DNA of 64,000 nt from Pampus argenteus. Its lineage: Eukaryota > Chordata > Actinopteri > Scombriformes > Stromateidae. Shown here piece after piece: positions 20,329 to 33,400 of this stretch. Under the pieces are notes generated by a model, which had not been told where the DNA came from, did not search any database, and saw nothing but the letters and a program-made list of their open reading frames with translations. The DNA lies in NCBI GenBank assembly GCA_036937835.1, contig CM072878.1:11852001-11916000 (forward strand), in the 5' to 3' direction. The translations under genes and the position numbers were made by a program. Position 1 is the first letter of the stretch; every line of letters begins with the position of its first letter.

Positions 20329-23300
20329 CTGGAGGAGACAGACAGACAAACAGACAGAGAGAAGCATAAAGAAATGCAGGGAAAACAGAAAAAGCCCAAT
20401 GTTAGAATAAACATTTTGTTTGTCAAAATTAATTGTATGTGAAATGACCACAGCAATTACAGATGCACGACGCAGACAATATGTGAGTGACTACCTGCAA
20501 ATATATATTAAAAGGATGGTTGATGATACATGTAAGCTTTCTTATTGAGCACAAATGTGTAAAAAAAAAAAAAATAATAATAAAGAGTGCACCAGAAAGA
20601 ACAAAATCTGTTGTACATACCAGAAAAACAGACTGTTAGCAACGCTAGAAGAGATAAAACACAAGTAGCGCTAATTAACACATCAAGAACAACATGATGA
20701 ACAAAACAGGGTTGTTCACGGGTGAATTCTTTAGTTTATAAGAAATCCATTTTTGTCTATACTTGCTCTCAGTGCAGTGTCTGAGCAACTATGGAGACGT
20801 TTCTGGGTATAAGGTCAATAAAGGGAAATCTGAAGGAATTTGGCTCAAACATTTAGACAGAGAGGTGAAACTCAGATGGTCAAAAGGGGCCTTTAGAGAC
20901 TTCAGATTCACTTTGACTAATATATCTTCTCTTGACATAAATGCTTAAATATATATTAAGTAAATATTAATATCCGACTATGACAATAAATATCGTCTTT
21001 ATTGGAGGTGATGTGGTTTAATAAGACTTCTCAACAAGGACCCTGTTTTAATAAATGTTCAAAAAAACAGATCATGTCCTCTTTAAATTGTCGTTCAACA
21101 TATTTACATTTACACTACTATTTACACTACATGTTTCAGAATTCATGAGCAATAAACTATGTGATTTCCTTTCTTTGGCTCATAGGTATGTCATACCTGC
21201 AGGGAGAGCTGAAGAGCAAGGCAAGCAGTGCCAGTCCCACCAAAGTTGCTAAAGTTGAGCGCATCCAGTAGCTGAGCTGGCAGGAGTTACAGTACTGAAT
21301 GATGGCTATGATGACAGCACAGCAGATGAACATGGTGAACTGGGGAAAATATGCGATAACAGAAACATATTCATTAGACAAAAAGGATAAAAGGTGTGAG
21401 AAGTAAATTATTACCGTATATATTTTTTTAATCAGGTAGCCCTGATGGGAGCCACCACCCTCATGATCCATTCCTAAAAAATATGAAACTGTAAATCCAC
21501 CTGGATGGAAAGACGCATGTCACATGTGACATGGGAGAAGACGGTCACAGCGGGCAGGGACACCAGAACGGCTCCTATAAAGTGACGTGGTATCCAGCCA
21601 GAGATCACTCTTATCAGCATTCGGGTGCAATTCAAAGCACCGTCCAGGTAGAAAGCCGTGCTGAAGGGAAAACAGGAAGCAGTGAATGATACACAGATTA
21701 TTATGATATGTTAGATATGATAATCTAAATTACATGTTTATCTAATTGTTGAGTGTCCCTTTTGACCCCACCCTGATCTCAGCCTGACCACACCCTGAAT
21801 GATAAACTGATTCCACATATGATTATCCACACCTGGGTTTGTATTCATAAAGCTTCTCAGTACATGACTTACAAAGGTCAGTAAACAAAACTTTACAGAT
21901 TCACTCGCTACCTTTATAGATTGATTGATGATACACTACCAGGACACCCAAGTAATGTTGTTAATGGGGACAATATCTATACTATAAAATGTATAAAGTA
22001 TCTGTAAAATAAAAATATGTTCAAGTTTTTTCTCCCAACCCCCCTTATGTCTTTTTTTTAAAATCACATTTGTATGCCTTCATCAGACAGCAATAAAAGG
22101 GAGATGACACAAAATCCCCCAGATGGATTTGAAGCAGGGGTGGCTAAAAGACTCTCTTAGCCACTGAGGCGTCCCCAAATCCCAAAATAATTACCTGTTC
22201 CAAACATTTCTCTCCTGTCTCAACCTCATCCATATAATTATCTGCTTTCCAACAGTCTGAGTAGATTTTAAATACACTAACTTACACTAATGTATACCAC
22301 ATAAAAAGCAAAAATCATCAATGTAATATAAGCAATATGCCCATGTGATTATCACGGAAACAAATAGACAAAACTAATTTTCTTAAACATCTTCTGGAAG
22401 CAAGTAAACATAATCCTGTTACAGCCTACATGCAAACCATGGATTTCCGGTTCCTCCAACCTCTATATTCAGTTTCTCACCGTATAGCAAACAGCAGAGC
22501 CAGAGCCTCCAGCAGGGCTGCCACAGCAGTCAGAACAATTGCTGGTGTGGACGGAGTCAGCTGGGTGACCAGCGGTCGAAGGAAACAGGCCAGAGACAGA
22601 GCCAGAAACACTGAACAGCATAGCAGCATGTCCAGGAAAGAGCTGAATGTTGGACTAGCAAAAGTCTGCACTGCTGCTTGGGTCTCCACCTGGGACAAAA
22701 CAGGAGTAGGGCGGAGGACGAGAAAAACAAAAAAGGTACAGGAACATTAAATATATATATGTAAGCATGGGGTATTGATGAAAATTAGTCAGTTAAAAAT
22801 AGTGTATATTATTTTAGGATGTCTATTCAAAGAGGTGGAAATGTATTCAAACAATCAAATTTAATGACTTAAGTGAATCTCTAAACTATGCCAATTCAAA
22901 TGTCATTGACTATAGTTAACAATGTAATGACGGTCGCCGCTTTGACAATATAAAAACGCACTTCTGGTGCATAACCAGCAGAGGGCATTACGTCCTCATA
23001 CAAAACTACTTCTAAGGTCCTGCAGTGATATTTCTTTGCCGCAGTCTTGACCGGTCTGGTCATAACGCAGCAGGCTTTCCAGACGAGACACCAACAAGAA
23101 GCAGGCAGAAGAACGACAAACATGCACAAACACAGGCAGATTTCACACACACATATATATGGACAACAGAGATTAGATGACTGGAATCACACAAAGACAC
23201 TGTTTTTTTCTATGAGTGTTGTAATACTCTAAACGATTGTCGGATCACTGTCAGACCAAAGACAACAATGTTACGCTCAAGGCATACACGGACAAAGTCA

Positions 23301-23994
23301 AAAACACACAGACACACACGTACACTCGTTCATTAAACACACAAGACGCGCAGGCATCGTTATGTCACACACAAAGCAACTCATACACACCTCCTCCTGG
23401 AAGCTTATCCTGTAAGCAGACTCCAGGGTCCTCTCCAGGAAGGTGAGGCTCAGCTTATTTATGGGAGGTCTGTAGAAATAGTCCTTCATAAGGCTGTCAC
23501 AGGCAGAGAGGAAAGTCAGTAGAAATTGTATTCAGTGCTACCTTAAAAGCAGCTGATAAATTCACATGGCTGGCTTCATCCACTAACGTAGCATCCATTA
23601 ATAGTAACCCTTCTGAGCACTCACCTGTCTTCTTTGATAACATCCACAAAGTGGGCGTCGCTTCTCTCCCTGAAGTTCTTGGAGCGTAGAGGGATGAGCG
23701 CTGAGTGGTCCATGCCCATGGCGCCTCCACCCCATGTCTTCTTCTCCTTCTCCTGCAGCATCTCGCACAGTGATGTCTGGCTGTTGTTTAAGGCTTCCAG
23801 TCGAGGACTGAGCAGGCCGTTCAGAGCCTTGGGGCTGCGCCCTGCAGAAACCGCCGGGGAACACTTCATAATTGTAGATTCCTAGGGTGAAAAGAGGAGA
23901 GAGAATTTCCAAATATTACATCATTGCTGGTCAGGAGGCGGTCCATACAATGTATTAAGCTAAAATTGTGAGGAAAGTGCGACAGTAACACACT

Positions 23995-24027
<33 letters not shown>

Positions 24028-26231
24028 CTGTGTGTGTGTGTGTGTCTGTGGCACACTTTAACTTGGACTCAGTTAACTTCTTTGAACTATTTTTGAGTCC
24101 TTCTTTTTGCTGCTGGGCATACGTAAATGAAACCAGGCTTGGATTATGACGCCCCAATAAATTGATGGAAAATAACTAAATATTTTTAATAAAACATACT
24201 AAACTAAATGGACAGATACAAACTCTTGTCAAAAGTCAAACATTTAGTTCAGGTGACAACAACAAACTCACCTTGCTACTATTGGTCTTGTGGTCGTCAT
24301 GGCAGCCATTGTGCACCGTTCCTTCCTCCAGAACCTGATCCTCTCCTGGTATCAGGACCTTGCTGCATGATAGACAGGGAGACTGCAGGGAGGTGGAGAT
24401 TGGAGGGGGGAAAGTATGGAGGCAAGAAAGAAGAAAGAGAATTAATACATGTGAGAGATACAGATCAATGAGAGCACATGAGCAAAGAGGAACACGAAGA
24501 GATGACAAGAGATTGAGCTCGAGGAGGACAACGAAATGGCAAAAGAGAGATGACAAAACATGTATCAGCTGTGCTCACAGCAGCACTGCGGCAACAAAGA
24601 AACAAAACCTGTCACCTGAACACAAATTAGGGATGCAGTTACAAATCCTCCAGTCATTTCACAACATTTTACTGGGTTTATATTATTTATTTCAACGTTA
24701 ACAAGCAGCCACTGAGGAACGGAAATGGAGAGTAAACAAGAGCCGTCTGCATGGGCTCAAGGTCTTTATTTTCATCCCACTCACTCTCTTCAAACAGAAT
24801 GGAAAGTGTGTGTGAGAGAGACAGAGAGAGAGATCTGTGTGACAGTTATGCTGCACTATGACCATGACACCGTACATAATGTAAACTCCGTATGCCTATA
24901 TGCAACATTAAACGTGCAAACATTCATTACCACACCTGATCCATAAGTCCTTTCACAGCGTTCAAATGTTGTTAAGTCTTTTTGAAGATCCCCCAAGTGT
25001 GATCTTTGACAATGAGCCATATCTGTGTTTGTGTGTGATCCATGCACAAGATGAAAAGAGTCATCAGGCACAGAGGCTTGAAAAGGGCTCCCTGCCTCCC
25101 TGCTTGAGGGAGCTTATTACCATACAGAGGATCTCCACTGCTTCCCATCATCCTCTATCTTCTTCGTACTCTATTTTTTCCCCAGCTACCCCTCCCTCCC
25201 TCCATCCCTCCCTCCACCTGGCCTGGCAGAGAGCTGAAAGATCTGTGCCTGGATCATACGGTGCACATGTGTTCAGAGAAAGGAGGATTAATTGGGGTGA
25301 ATATAAGGCATAGTGGTGCAGGGTATTGCTGGGTTACGGTGAGTCCAGTATGTCCTTGTGGCTCACAAAGCAAATGAGAAATTCCCCTTGAAGGCAGAGC
25401 TAAAGAGGACATAATGGATGGACATATTTTGAGTTGATGAGCACTACGGGTCAGTTATTATGTAGATGGCCGGCTGGGGAGAATAGCACTTTTGAATAGC
25501 CTAATTAATAAGATCTTGCAGTTTTATTCTCAGATTCTTATTAATAAGGATTTAATGAGGACTGGGGTGCTAAACAACTGGGACATGAAGGCATGTGTGA
25601 GGGTGCACAGATACAGGTGCACATAAACTGAAGAGGGAGATGAACAAAGATGCAAGACGCCCAAGGTTAAGATCATGTAATTACATGGGAGAAATATAAC
25701 AAATTAAGATGCATAATATTTACCAACGCTTCCGCAAAAACACCCACACAAACAAAAGCACAGTGAGCTGCATGAACGGCAAATGATGAACAAGAGAGAC
25801 AAGAGAGAAGAGATGAACACCAAGGAGGCTGCAGGAGAACATGCAGCTCAGTGTTCTTCCTCAGGCAATATATAGACGTGCAACGGAAAATGATCCTATA
25901 AATATACTCACTCCCTCAACCTACATTTTCTCAGATATGGTGTGCACTTACGTTGACTCTGTCTTGGGGTAGCGTGCCAGCTGAAGGGCCTCCATCAGGC
26001 GTGTGCACCCTCGGCGTAGTGCATCGAGGATCTGCATGCTCTGGTCCAGCCAACCCCAACTGGGAGCAGCTACAGTGAGGGTGCGGTTCCACTTTCCTTC
26101 CAGAGATCAGGTAGGTCCTGAGGCCTAGAAAGACACACATAGAGGGACAGTTTTTAATTCTCAGATGAGCTGCTTTAGGATGCAGCAGAAACCCTTCATT
26201 TGGCAGAAACTCTTTCATTTACATATCATAC

Positions 26232-26291
<60 letters not shown>

Positions 26292-29200
26292 GTAGTTCGT
26301 GCATGTGTTCCCACTGACCATGAGACAGTTCCACTTTCAGACACAACAGTCCAGGGCCAAATATTTGAACACCTGCGTCCTCCCTCGTCTATCAACGTGT
26401 TATCATTTCCATCAGTCCTAAAAAAAGTGTGTGTATGTGTTTATGCAACCTTTAGCCCAAAATTCAGCTGAACGTGCGGTAATGTTTAAAATCACTTCTT
26501 TTAATTAACTGTTGGTGTTTGACTCGCTTTCGCTGACAAAACACAGGCGCTTTGAGAATCAGAAGTTTCTGTTTGTGTATTTCACACTCTCGGTAAGATT
26601 TCTTTCTATCGTTTCTACAGCCTTAAAGCACTGAGTCACCAGGAAGCTCCCACTGAGTGATTTTAATCATGACTGCAGACATATGGTCTACATCCTGTTT
26701 GGATCGTTGCTGCCAATTTTGTCGCTCAGATAGACGTATAGATAGATGAGAGGCTATGGCTACCGAGTCCACCTCACTGAGACAAAGGAGACCATATGTA
26801 TGTGACTGAACATACAGCATTTTCACCCCTCTATATACACTCTTTGTGAGAAGGCAGGGGTGACAACCACAGTAACAGTTGGCAGTGTGCGTTTGTCAGC
26901 AGCACAAAGTACCTGTGACCGTGTACGTAGCCACATAATTCAACAGCCAGTGAAGGCGCAGCCTCCGGCTCTGAGCATTGTTTGCCCTAAGTACTTTAGA
27001 CAGGCCTGCCACTGCTTCACCCCGAGGCTGCACTCTCTGACACACACACACACACACACAAACACATATGTCCGTGTGCAAAGATACACAGATAATTCAA
27101 GGGGCAAAAAAAAAATTATAAGCAAGAAGAAGACAAAAAGAAAGAAGGTACTATGCACACAAACAGACAGATGTAAACACAAGTGTGATTATGAAATGTT
27201 CTCCCCCTCCAACCACCTACACACACACACACACAGTCATACATATAAACACACAGCTAGCAGAGGTGTGGATGGACGGCATCGCTCTAGCTGGGTCGAT
27301 AGCCAGGTGGATGAGGATTCAAGGATAGGAAATGAAGGCAGTAAACAGCAGTAACAAAGAACTAATTCCCCGCACCAGTGATGCAGAATAGCACAGCAGA
27401 CGAGAAGAAGGCGGCAGGAAACTAAAGGGGAGCTTTTCACTGCCTCCGAGAACGAGAATGTATGAGTGGGACTGTGTGTTATATATGGATCCATAGAGAC
27501 ACAAGCACACAGCGTGCACACACACACAGCACGCACACACACGCACACACACACACACTTACTTGACTGATTTCATTAGCTTGCTAATCAAATTCATCCC
27601 TGCCTCCAACCATGACACACACACACTGACACAGTTGTTATTTTTTTTCTTCGCCGCCTCAATATCTCTGAAGACAAACTGGCTGCCGATAACACTGATT
27701 GTTCTTTCAACACACGCATGTATAACATGTTGCGATAGATTTAAATGAAGTAAGGAAAATAGCAAAGGGATGTTAAGCAATGCCTCATATTCTTACATAG
27801 GTGTTACTTTTTTCCTGTTCACTCAGCCAGATTGGTCTGAGTCAGAGACAGTCAGTCACGTCCGCTTCCAGTTAAAACGCACAAAACCTCAAAAGCGTGT
27901 GAGTCACACTGCTTTTTTTATTTTTTATTTACAGTCATGATCATCTTCTTTAAAAGGCAATGGTGGCTACTAAGTAATAATAAAAACTGTTGAGCCAAAT
28001 CCACCTAAACAGAAATCACTGGAGCATTACAGTAACAGCTCATTGAGTGTTTCAAGCTAGATAATATGTGCAGCAATGCATTACTGAAGGAAAAGGGTGG
28101 AGAAGATGGAATAATGAATGAAAGAATTATGACCCAATATTGGAAAAACATACTTAATGAGGCAATTAAAAACAAGATGGCAAAAAAAGACACAAATGTA
28201 AAAAGAATAAAACACGACAGCAGTAAAAATGGACTCGTAGATAAAAACTCATTACCTTAAAATAAATTTATTGCTGGTTTGATTTTTTAGAAAAACATAC
28301 AGAGACATCATTCATCAGACTTCATAATATAGGTTAAAAATAACCTAATTTGGCCTCCAGTGCACCAATTTTCATCAGATTAAAGGAGAGAAACATGGGT
28401 AGTGCCTAAAGACTGCAATCCATGGCCGTCCCTTTCACATGTGGTTGTATGTTACATTGATCCCATCTTGCGGCCAGACAGCTTGTTTCAGGAAATCACT
28501 TCACATGGCAGAGCCCTGACAGCCAGACAAGAGCAAGATAAATCGACCACAGGGGCTCGCAGAGATGTACGCTGTGTTATCTGAGTGTGTTTGTATGAGG
28601 GGTTACGCGAGTTCAAGTGTCTGCAGATGTGTGTGTGTGTGTGTGTGTGTGTGTTTGTGTTCCCATTCCTGGCCATTCGAGGACAATCTCTCGTCTTTAC
28701 GATCCAACCTTGTGGCAGCTGAAATTGAAATGATGCCAGAGAGAGTAAATTGTTGGCTACGATAAACTGAGCTGACCGGCATCATCAGAATACAGCTGTG
28801 TCTACTGGCCTGACGGCAAGGAAAAAGGTCACAAAACATCATGCTGTGTGTTCAGGTTGATGTCTCTTGTTTCTGTGTGTGTGTGTGTGTGTGTGTCTCC
28901 GTTCACGTGCGCGTCTGTGCAGATCTGTTTGATGATTCTGTGTTGCAGGTACATATGTGTGTTGGCCTCTCTCCATTTCTGATGACCCTGGGCTAATTGA
29001 AGAGCATTAGTGGCAGCCTCCGGGCATTATGGGACTTGAAGTGTCCTGTCCTGTGCTATCAGCTGACAGGGAACAGTAGATAACCTTTCCCCATGAGAGT
29101 CCAGTCACATTATCTCTCTCTCTCTCTCCAAGCCCCTTTGTTCAGGGCAGAGTGAGAGTGACATGAGAAAAGCACTTTGCAAACAAATAACAACATCGCC

Positions 29201-30369
29201 TCCACTCCTCCCATCCTCTCACCCGCTCATAGCACGCCCAAGCTCTTTTTTTTCTGTGATGAGAGACGGGTTGGGTGTGCCAAACAAAATGCACAAAGGT
29301 GGATACGACACGCGCATTATGACTGTAGTGGTCATTTCAGACACTTCCCCCTGCAACCCTCCATCAGCCCTGAGCTGAAAGATACAACTATCGGGTACAA
29401 AAAGCTTGACTGCTACATAACCTCACACTGTCCTATATACAACAAAGCACAGAGACAAATGGAAAATGGTTTTTCCTTTTGGGATATAGATATCAAACAA
29501 AATGTCAAGGGCTGTCATAGACTCTTTTTGTGGGTGTTTTGTGTTCTGGATAGTTTTTCATGTGTTTGCATTTGTTGTTGGGATTTTGGGTTGAAGTCTT
29601 TTTGTGTTTCGGGGTTTTTTAGTTTTGTTTGTACTGTTTTTCCCTTTACATGCTTTTTCCTCCTCACATTTTTTTTCTAGCCTATCAGCTCGCTGCTTTT
29701 GTTTTACACACCTCACCTGTGTCCCATTTCTTGATTAGTTCTGTTTGTATTTATTTCGGTCCTGTTTTTCTGTTCATTCTTATTGGATCCTTGGTTCAGT
29801 TCAACCTTTGTCTGTTTAGTCTAGTCAAGTTTGTCCTGTTCAGTGCTGCTACTCTGTCTGCACTGTCTGTTCTGCCCTGATCTTGGTTGCCTGCACTCCT
29901 GAGTCTATGTGTGAAAATAAACACTTTCTTCAGTTAAAGTTGCCTCTGCTCTCCACATGTAGGTCCTACTCTACCGATATCTGTAATACAGAAAGAAGAT
30001 AAATTGTGCAGAAAAAAGCACACCAATGCTACAGGTACAGTAGCTATGAAAATAAAACATTTCTTGGTTGTTTATTACAAAGCACCTTTCCTTTCAACTT
30101 CCATTTGCAACCTAAGTGGGACCGAGTGGCCTCTGCCGCTGTCCCAGGGAGGTTTACTAAAAGCAGCAAGAACAAGAACACAACAGAGAGGGAAGGGGAG
30201 TCGGCAGATATGCTTGAATCGGCACAAACTCGCACATTAATACAAACATATCATGATGCTGACAGGTTCGTTTTACAGGGCTGGAAGCAGGAGGGCAGTG
30301 GAGCAGGTGGCGCAGGGAAATGCCGGGCAGCTCTCCATGCCAGTTGGCACTGCCAACCTGCAGTAGCAG

Positions 30370-30456
<87 letters not shown>

Positions 30457-33400
30457 CACTGCATCCCCATCCCATTATACTGTACATCCTGTCCCTGTTG
30501 GGGGGAGAGGCCAGAAGAAACAGGTGGAAACCTGTTCAGTGTGACTGCCTGTTTTGAAGGACTTTATTACTGAGAGGAGAGGAGAGGAGAGGAGAGGAGA
30601 GGAGAGGAGAGGAGAGGAGAGGAGAGGAGAGGAGAGGAGAGGAGAGGAGAGGAGAGGAGAGGAGAGGAGAGGAGAGGAGAGGAGAGGAGAGGAGAGGAGA
30701 GGAGAGGAGAGGAGAGGAGAGGAGAGGAGATTCACAGGGCTAGGAAAGAGAGTAGCGAGTAGAATGAGTCTGTGAATTTGTGGTAGTCGTGGTGGAATTA
30801 AACATTTTGTGCGTGCCGTCTGTGAGTGAACCCATTCAGTCAGAGAACATGAAAGACACATATGCATTTTTCATAAGGATTCACAGAGGGACTCACACTG
30901 TCATATCTGACAGTAAGGGAGGTGCAGAGAGTCTCCCGAGATGAGGACGTGTGTGGGGGGAGGGGTGAGTGTTGACCTTCCTCTTACAGCTGAATACTTC
31001 TGCTGAGAGCCCAGGTTACTTACTGACGCATTAAAGGACACGTAAGAATGTGAGCAGAATTATTCACAATGTCAAATGCCAGAGAATGTCAAGCAGAAGG
31101 AGATGTGTCAACAGAGAGGGCCGTTTCATATGCTGACTTTGCCAACAGCGGACTGTCTTCTGAATAGTATATATGAGAGGATGTGTCACGCATTATCTCC
31201 ATTCACTACACGGATAAACATGTACAAGATGAACAATGCTGATTCTGTTATAGATTATAGATTGTGTGTGTGTGTGTGTGTGTGTGTACACTTGTGCTGT
31301 GCTATGATTAAGGATGTGCATAGTATCTGACAGATTTACAGTAGATATCTAGATATCTATATCTCTTTTGAAATTATATAACATATATCAATATTGCAAT
31401 ATAAGAGTCTGTATACTGTGATGGAAAGTCTATGTATATTGGTCACCCTCAATACTAACTACATAATGCAAATTACTCTGATAAGATCTTTTGCTACCGT
31501 TTCAAAAAAAACCAAAAACATCCTTGTTTTGCATTATTTTTACATTATGAGCAAACGAAAACACATAAAAGAAGCATATACAATGCAGGCTCTATTCCAT
31601 GAGGGAACGTTTCAGCAACCACTGAGAAATTCCTCAGGGCCCTGAAAAAGGTGTGTCGTTGCCAGTTTTCTTATCAGTTTCCATTTAAAAGTGCTGTCTA
31701 ATGCACCTCATGTGCAGCAGTTAATGCTTCCCTGCAAGTTTGACTGCGTAAGCTACTCAAAATTCTTACTTTGCAACTCTGAAACAACATCTGTTAAATC
31801 GCATTATGCTATCGAAGCGAGTACAGCTTTAGAGCTATTTAAAGCTAATGAGTTAGTAGTCAAGTAGCTTTTAGACATAAAAACTGTATTTTCCTGGTGC
31901 TTAATATGTACAGTACAGCTCAAAAAGTTGCAGTCAAAGGAATGGGAAAGTTTGTTCAAACGTTTGACTGGTACTGGTACACATCAACCTCACAGAAGCA
32001 CAGCTAAACCAATAGAGTTTTTCACAACATTCAGAGACCCCAGATAGTGCACAGTGACCTCTTGGTATGACTTACATAAGTTCATAAAGAGGAAAAACTT
32101 GCACACCACCTGGGTTTTCTCAGCACAAAGGTCTCGGGACAAAAACACCTCTCTAAACTGTGGGTTACGCCTCTGTACTTCTCTGCTTACAGACAAACAC
32201 ACTCTTTAGCGCACAACAAGCCATCATACTCAGTTCTTCCACTTCCTGTTGCAATCAACAAAATATGTTAAAATCCTTCCTCTCTTTCTGTCCCTCAGTG
32301 CTGTAAACAGGGGTGGAATTATAACTAAAGTTACATATTTGGCCGGTGTGTTTTTTTTCCTGGCTTCAATCCTGCCCTACCACAACTCACTCAGAATGAC
32401 AATTGAAACACTTGACATCTCTCCAAAGTCTTTAACTCTCGCTTGGCTGTGTCTGTCTCTTACTCCCTGCACTCATTTTGTATTCTGTGTCTCCGATCCC
32501 TCCATCCTTGACAGCCCCAGTCTGCCGTTGGTCTGCTGGCATAACAATAGATACAGTTGACATTCCCCCAGAATCTCTAAACCCTTCAACCCTCACCGTG
32601 TGCTCCGTGGCCTGTATTTTCTCAATCTCACTGTAACTTACCGTCTTTCTCTCCACCCCAAATCCAACTATCCTCCCCATTCTTCTGTTATCCGTTTGCC
32701 TCATCACCACGCAGGCTTAAAGTGCTCTCTTCACTGTGAGAATTACACCGGCTGACATCAACCCAAAAGCTCAGACACACTTTCCATCTCATCTGTTTGT
32801 ACGTCATCTTCCTCTCCTTCATCAAACCCTTCACCCATGCACACTCCTCTGAATGTGAATGCCTACAACCTCTTTTTTATCTCCCTTATAATGGTCACCA
32901 TATGCCATTCAGCACATCTGTCAAACACTGCAGAAACGTCCATACGACATATTCCTCTTAACTTTCATTCTTGACCTACTGATGCTCTCTGTTCCTGTTT
33001 TAGGGAAAGTAGCCACTTTTATAATTTCAATAATTACATAATATACTTGTTTAGTCTATAAATCACTTTGAACTTTGGTTTTGAAAAGTGCTATAATGAC
33101 TAATGACTCTACTTTATGATGACATAAAACACTGGTTTTAACAACCCTGCGCCTTTTAACAAAAAAAAAAAAAAAAAAAAAGACAGCAGTCTTCATCTCA
33201 CAAAACCACTTTACCATAAAATAGGAACAATCTGTAATTAATTTCTGTCCAGGAGACGACCCATAACTAAAAGAACCAAACACATTCTCTGTGACTATTC
33301 TGCTTCGAGCTAAAATTCAATTTCAGATCCTATTGACCCACATCTATGAGCAGCACTCCCACATTGATTAAAACCGTTTTTGTGGCTGCAGGTAAATGAT

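Noticed and set aside
23237..23446. CA-rich cluster considered as a repeat array or CRISPR-like structure
   Set aside because: The spacing is irregular and the units are simple ACACAC motifs; no direct repeat/spacer structure is present.
30006..30557. 183-codon ORF and its reverse-strand partners of poly-Thr-His or poly-Cys-Val
   Set aside because: They are produced by the (AC)n microsatellite read in frame.
30475..30867. 130-codon minus ORF with repeated Leu-Leu-Ser-Ser-Pro
   Set aside because: It is produced by the (GGAGA)n array; the pentamer leaves all frames open.
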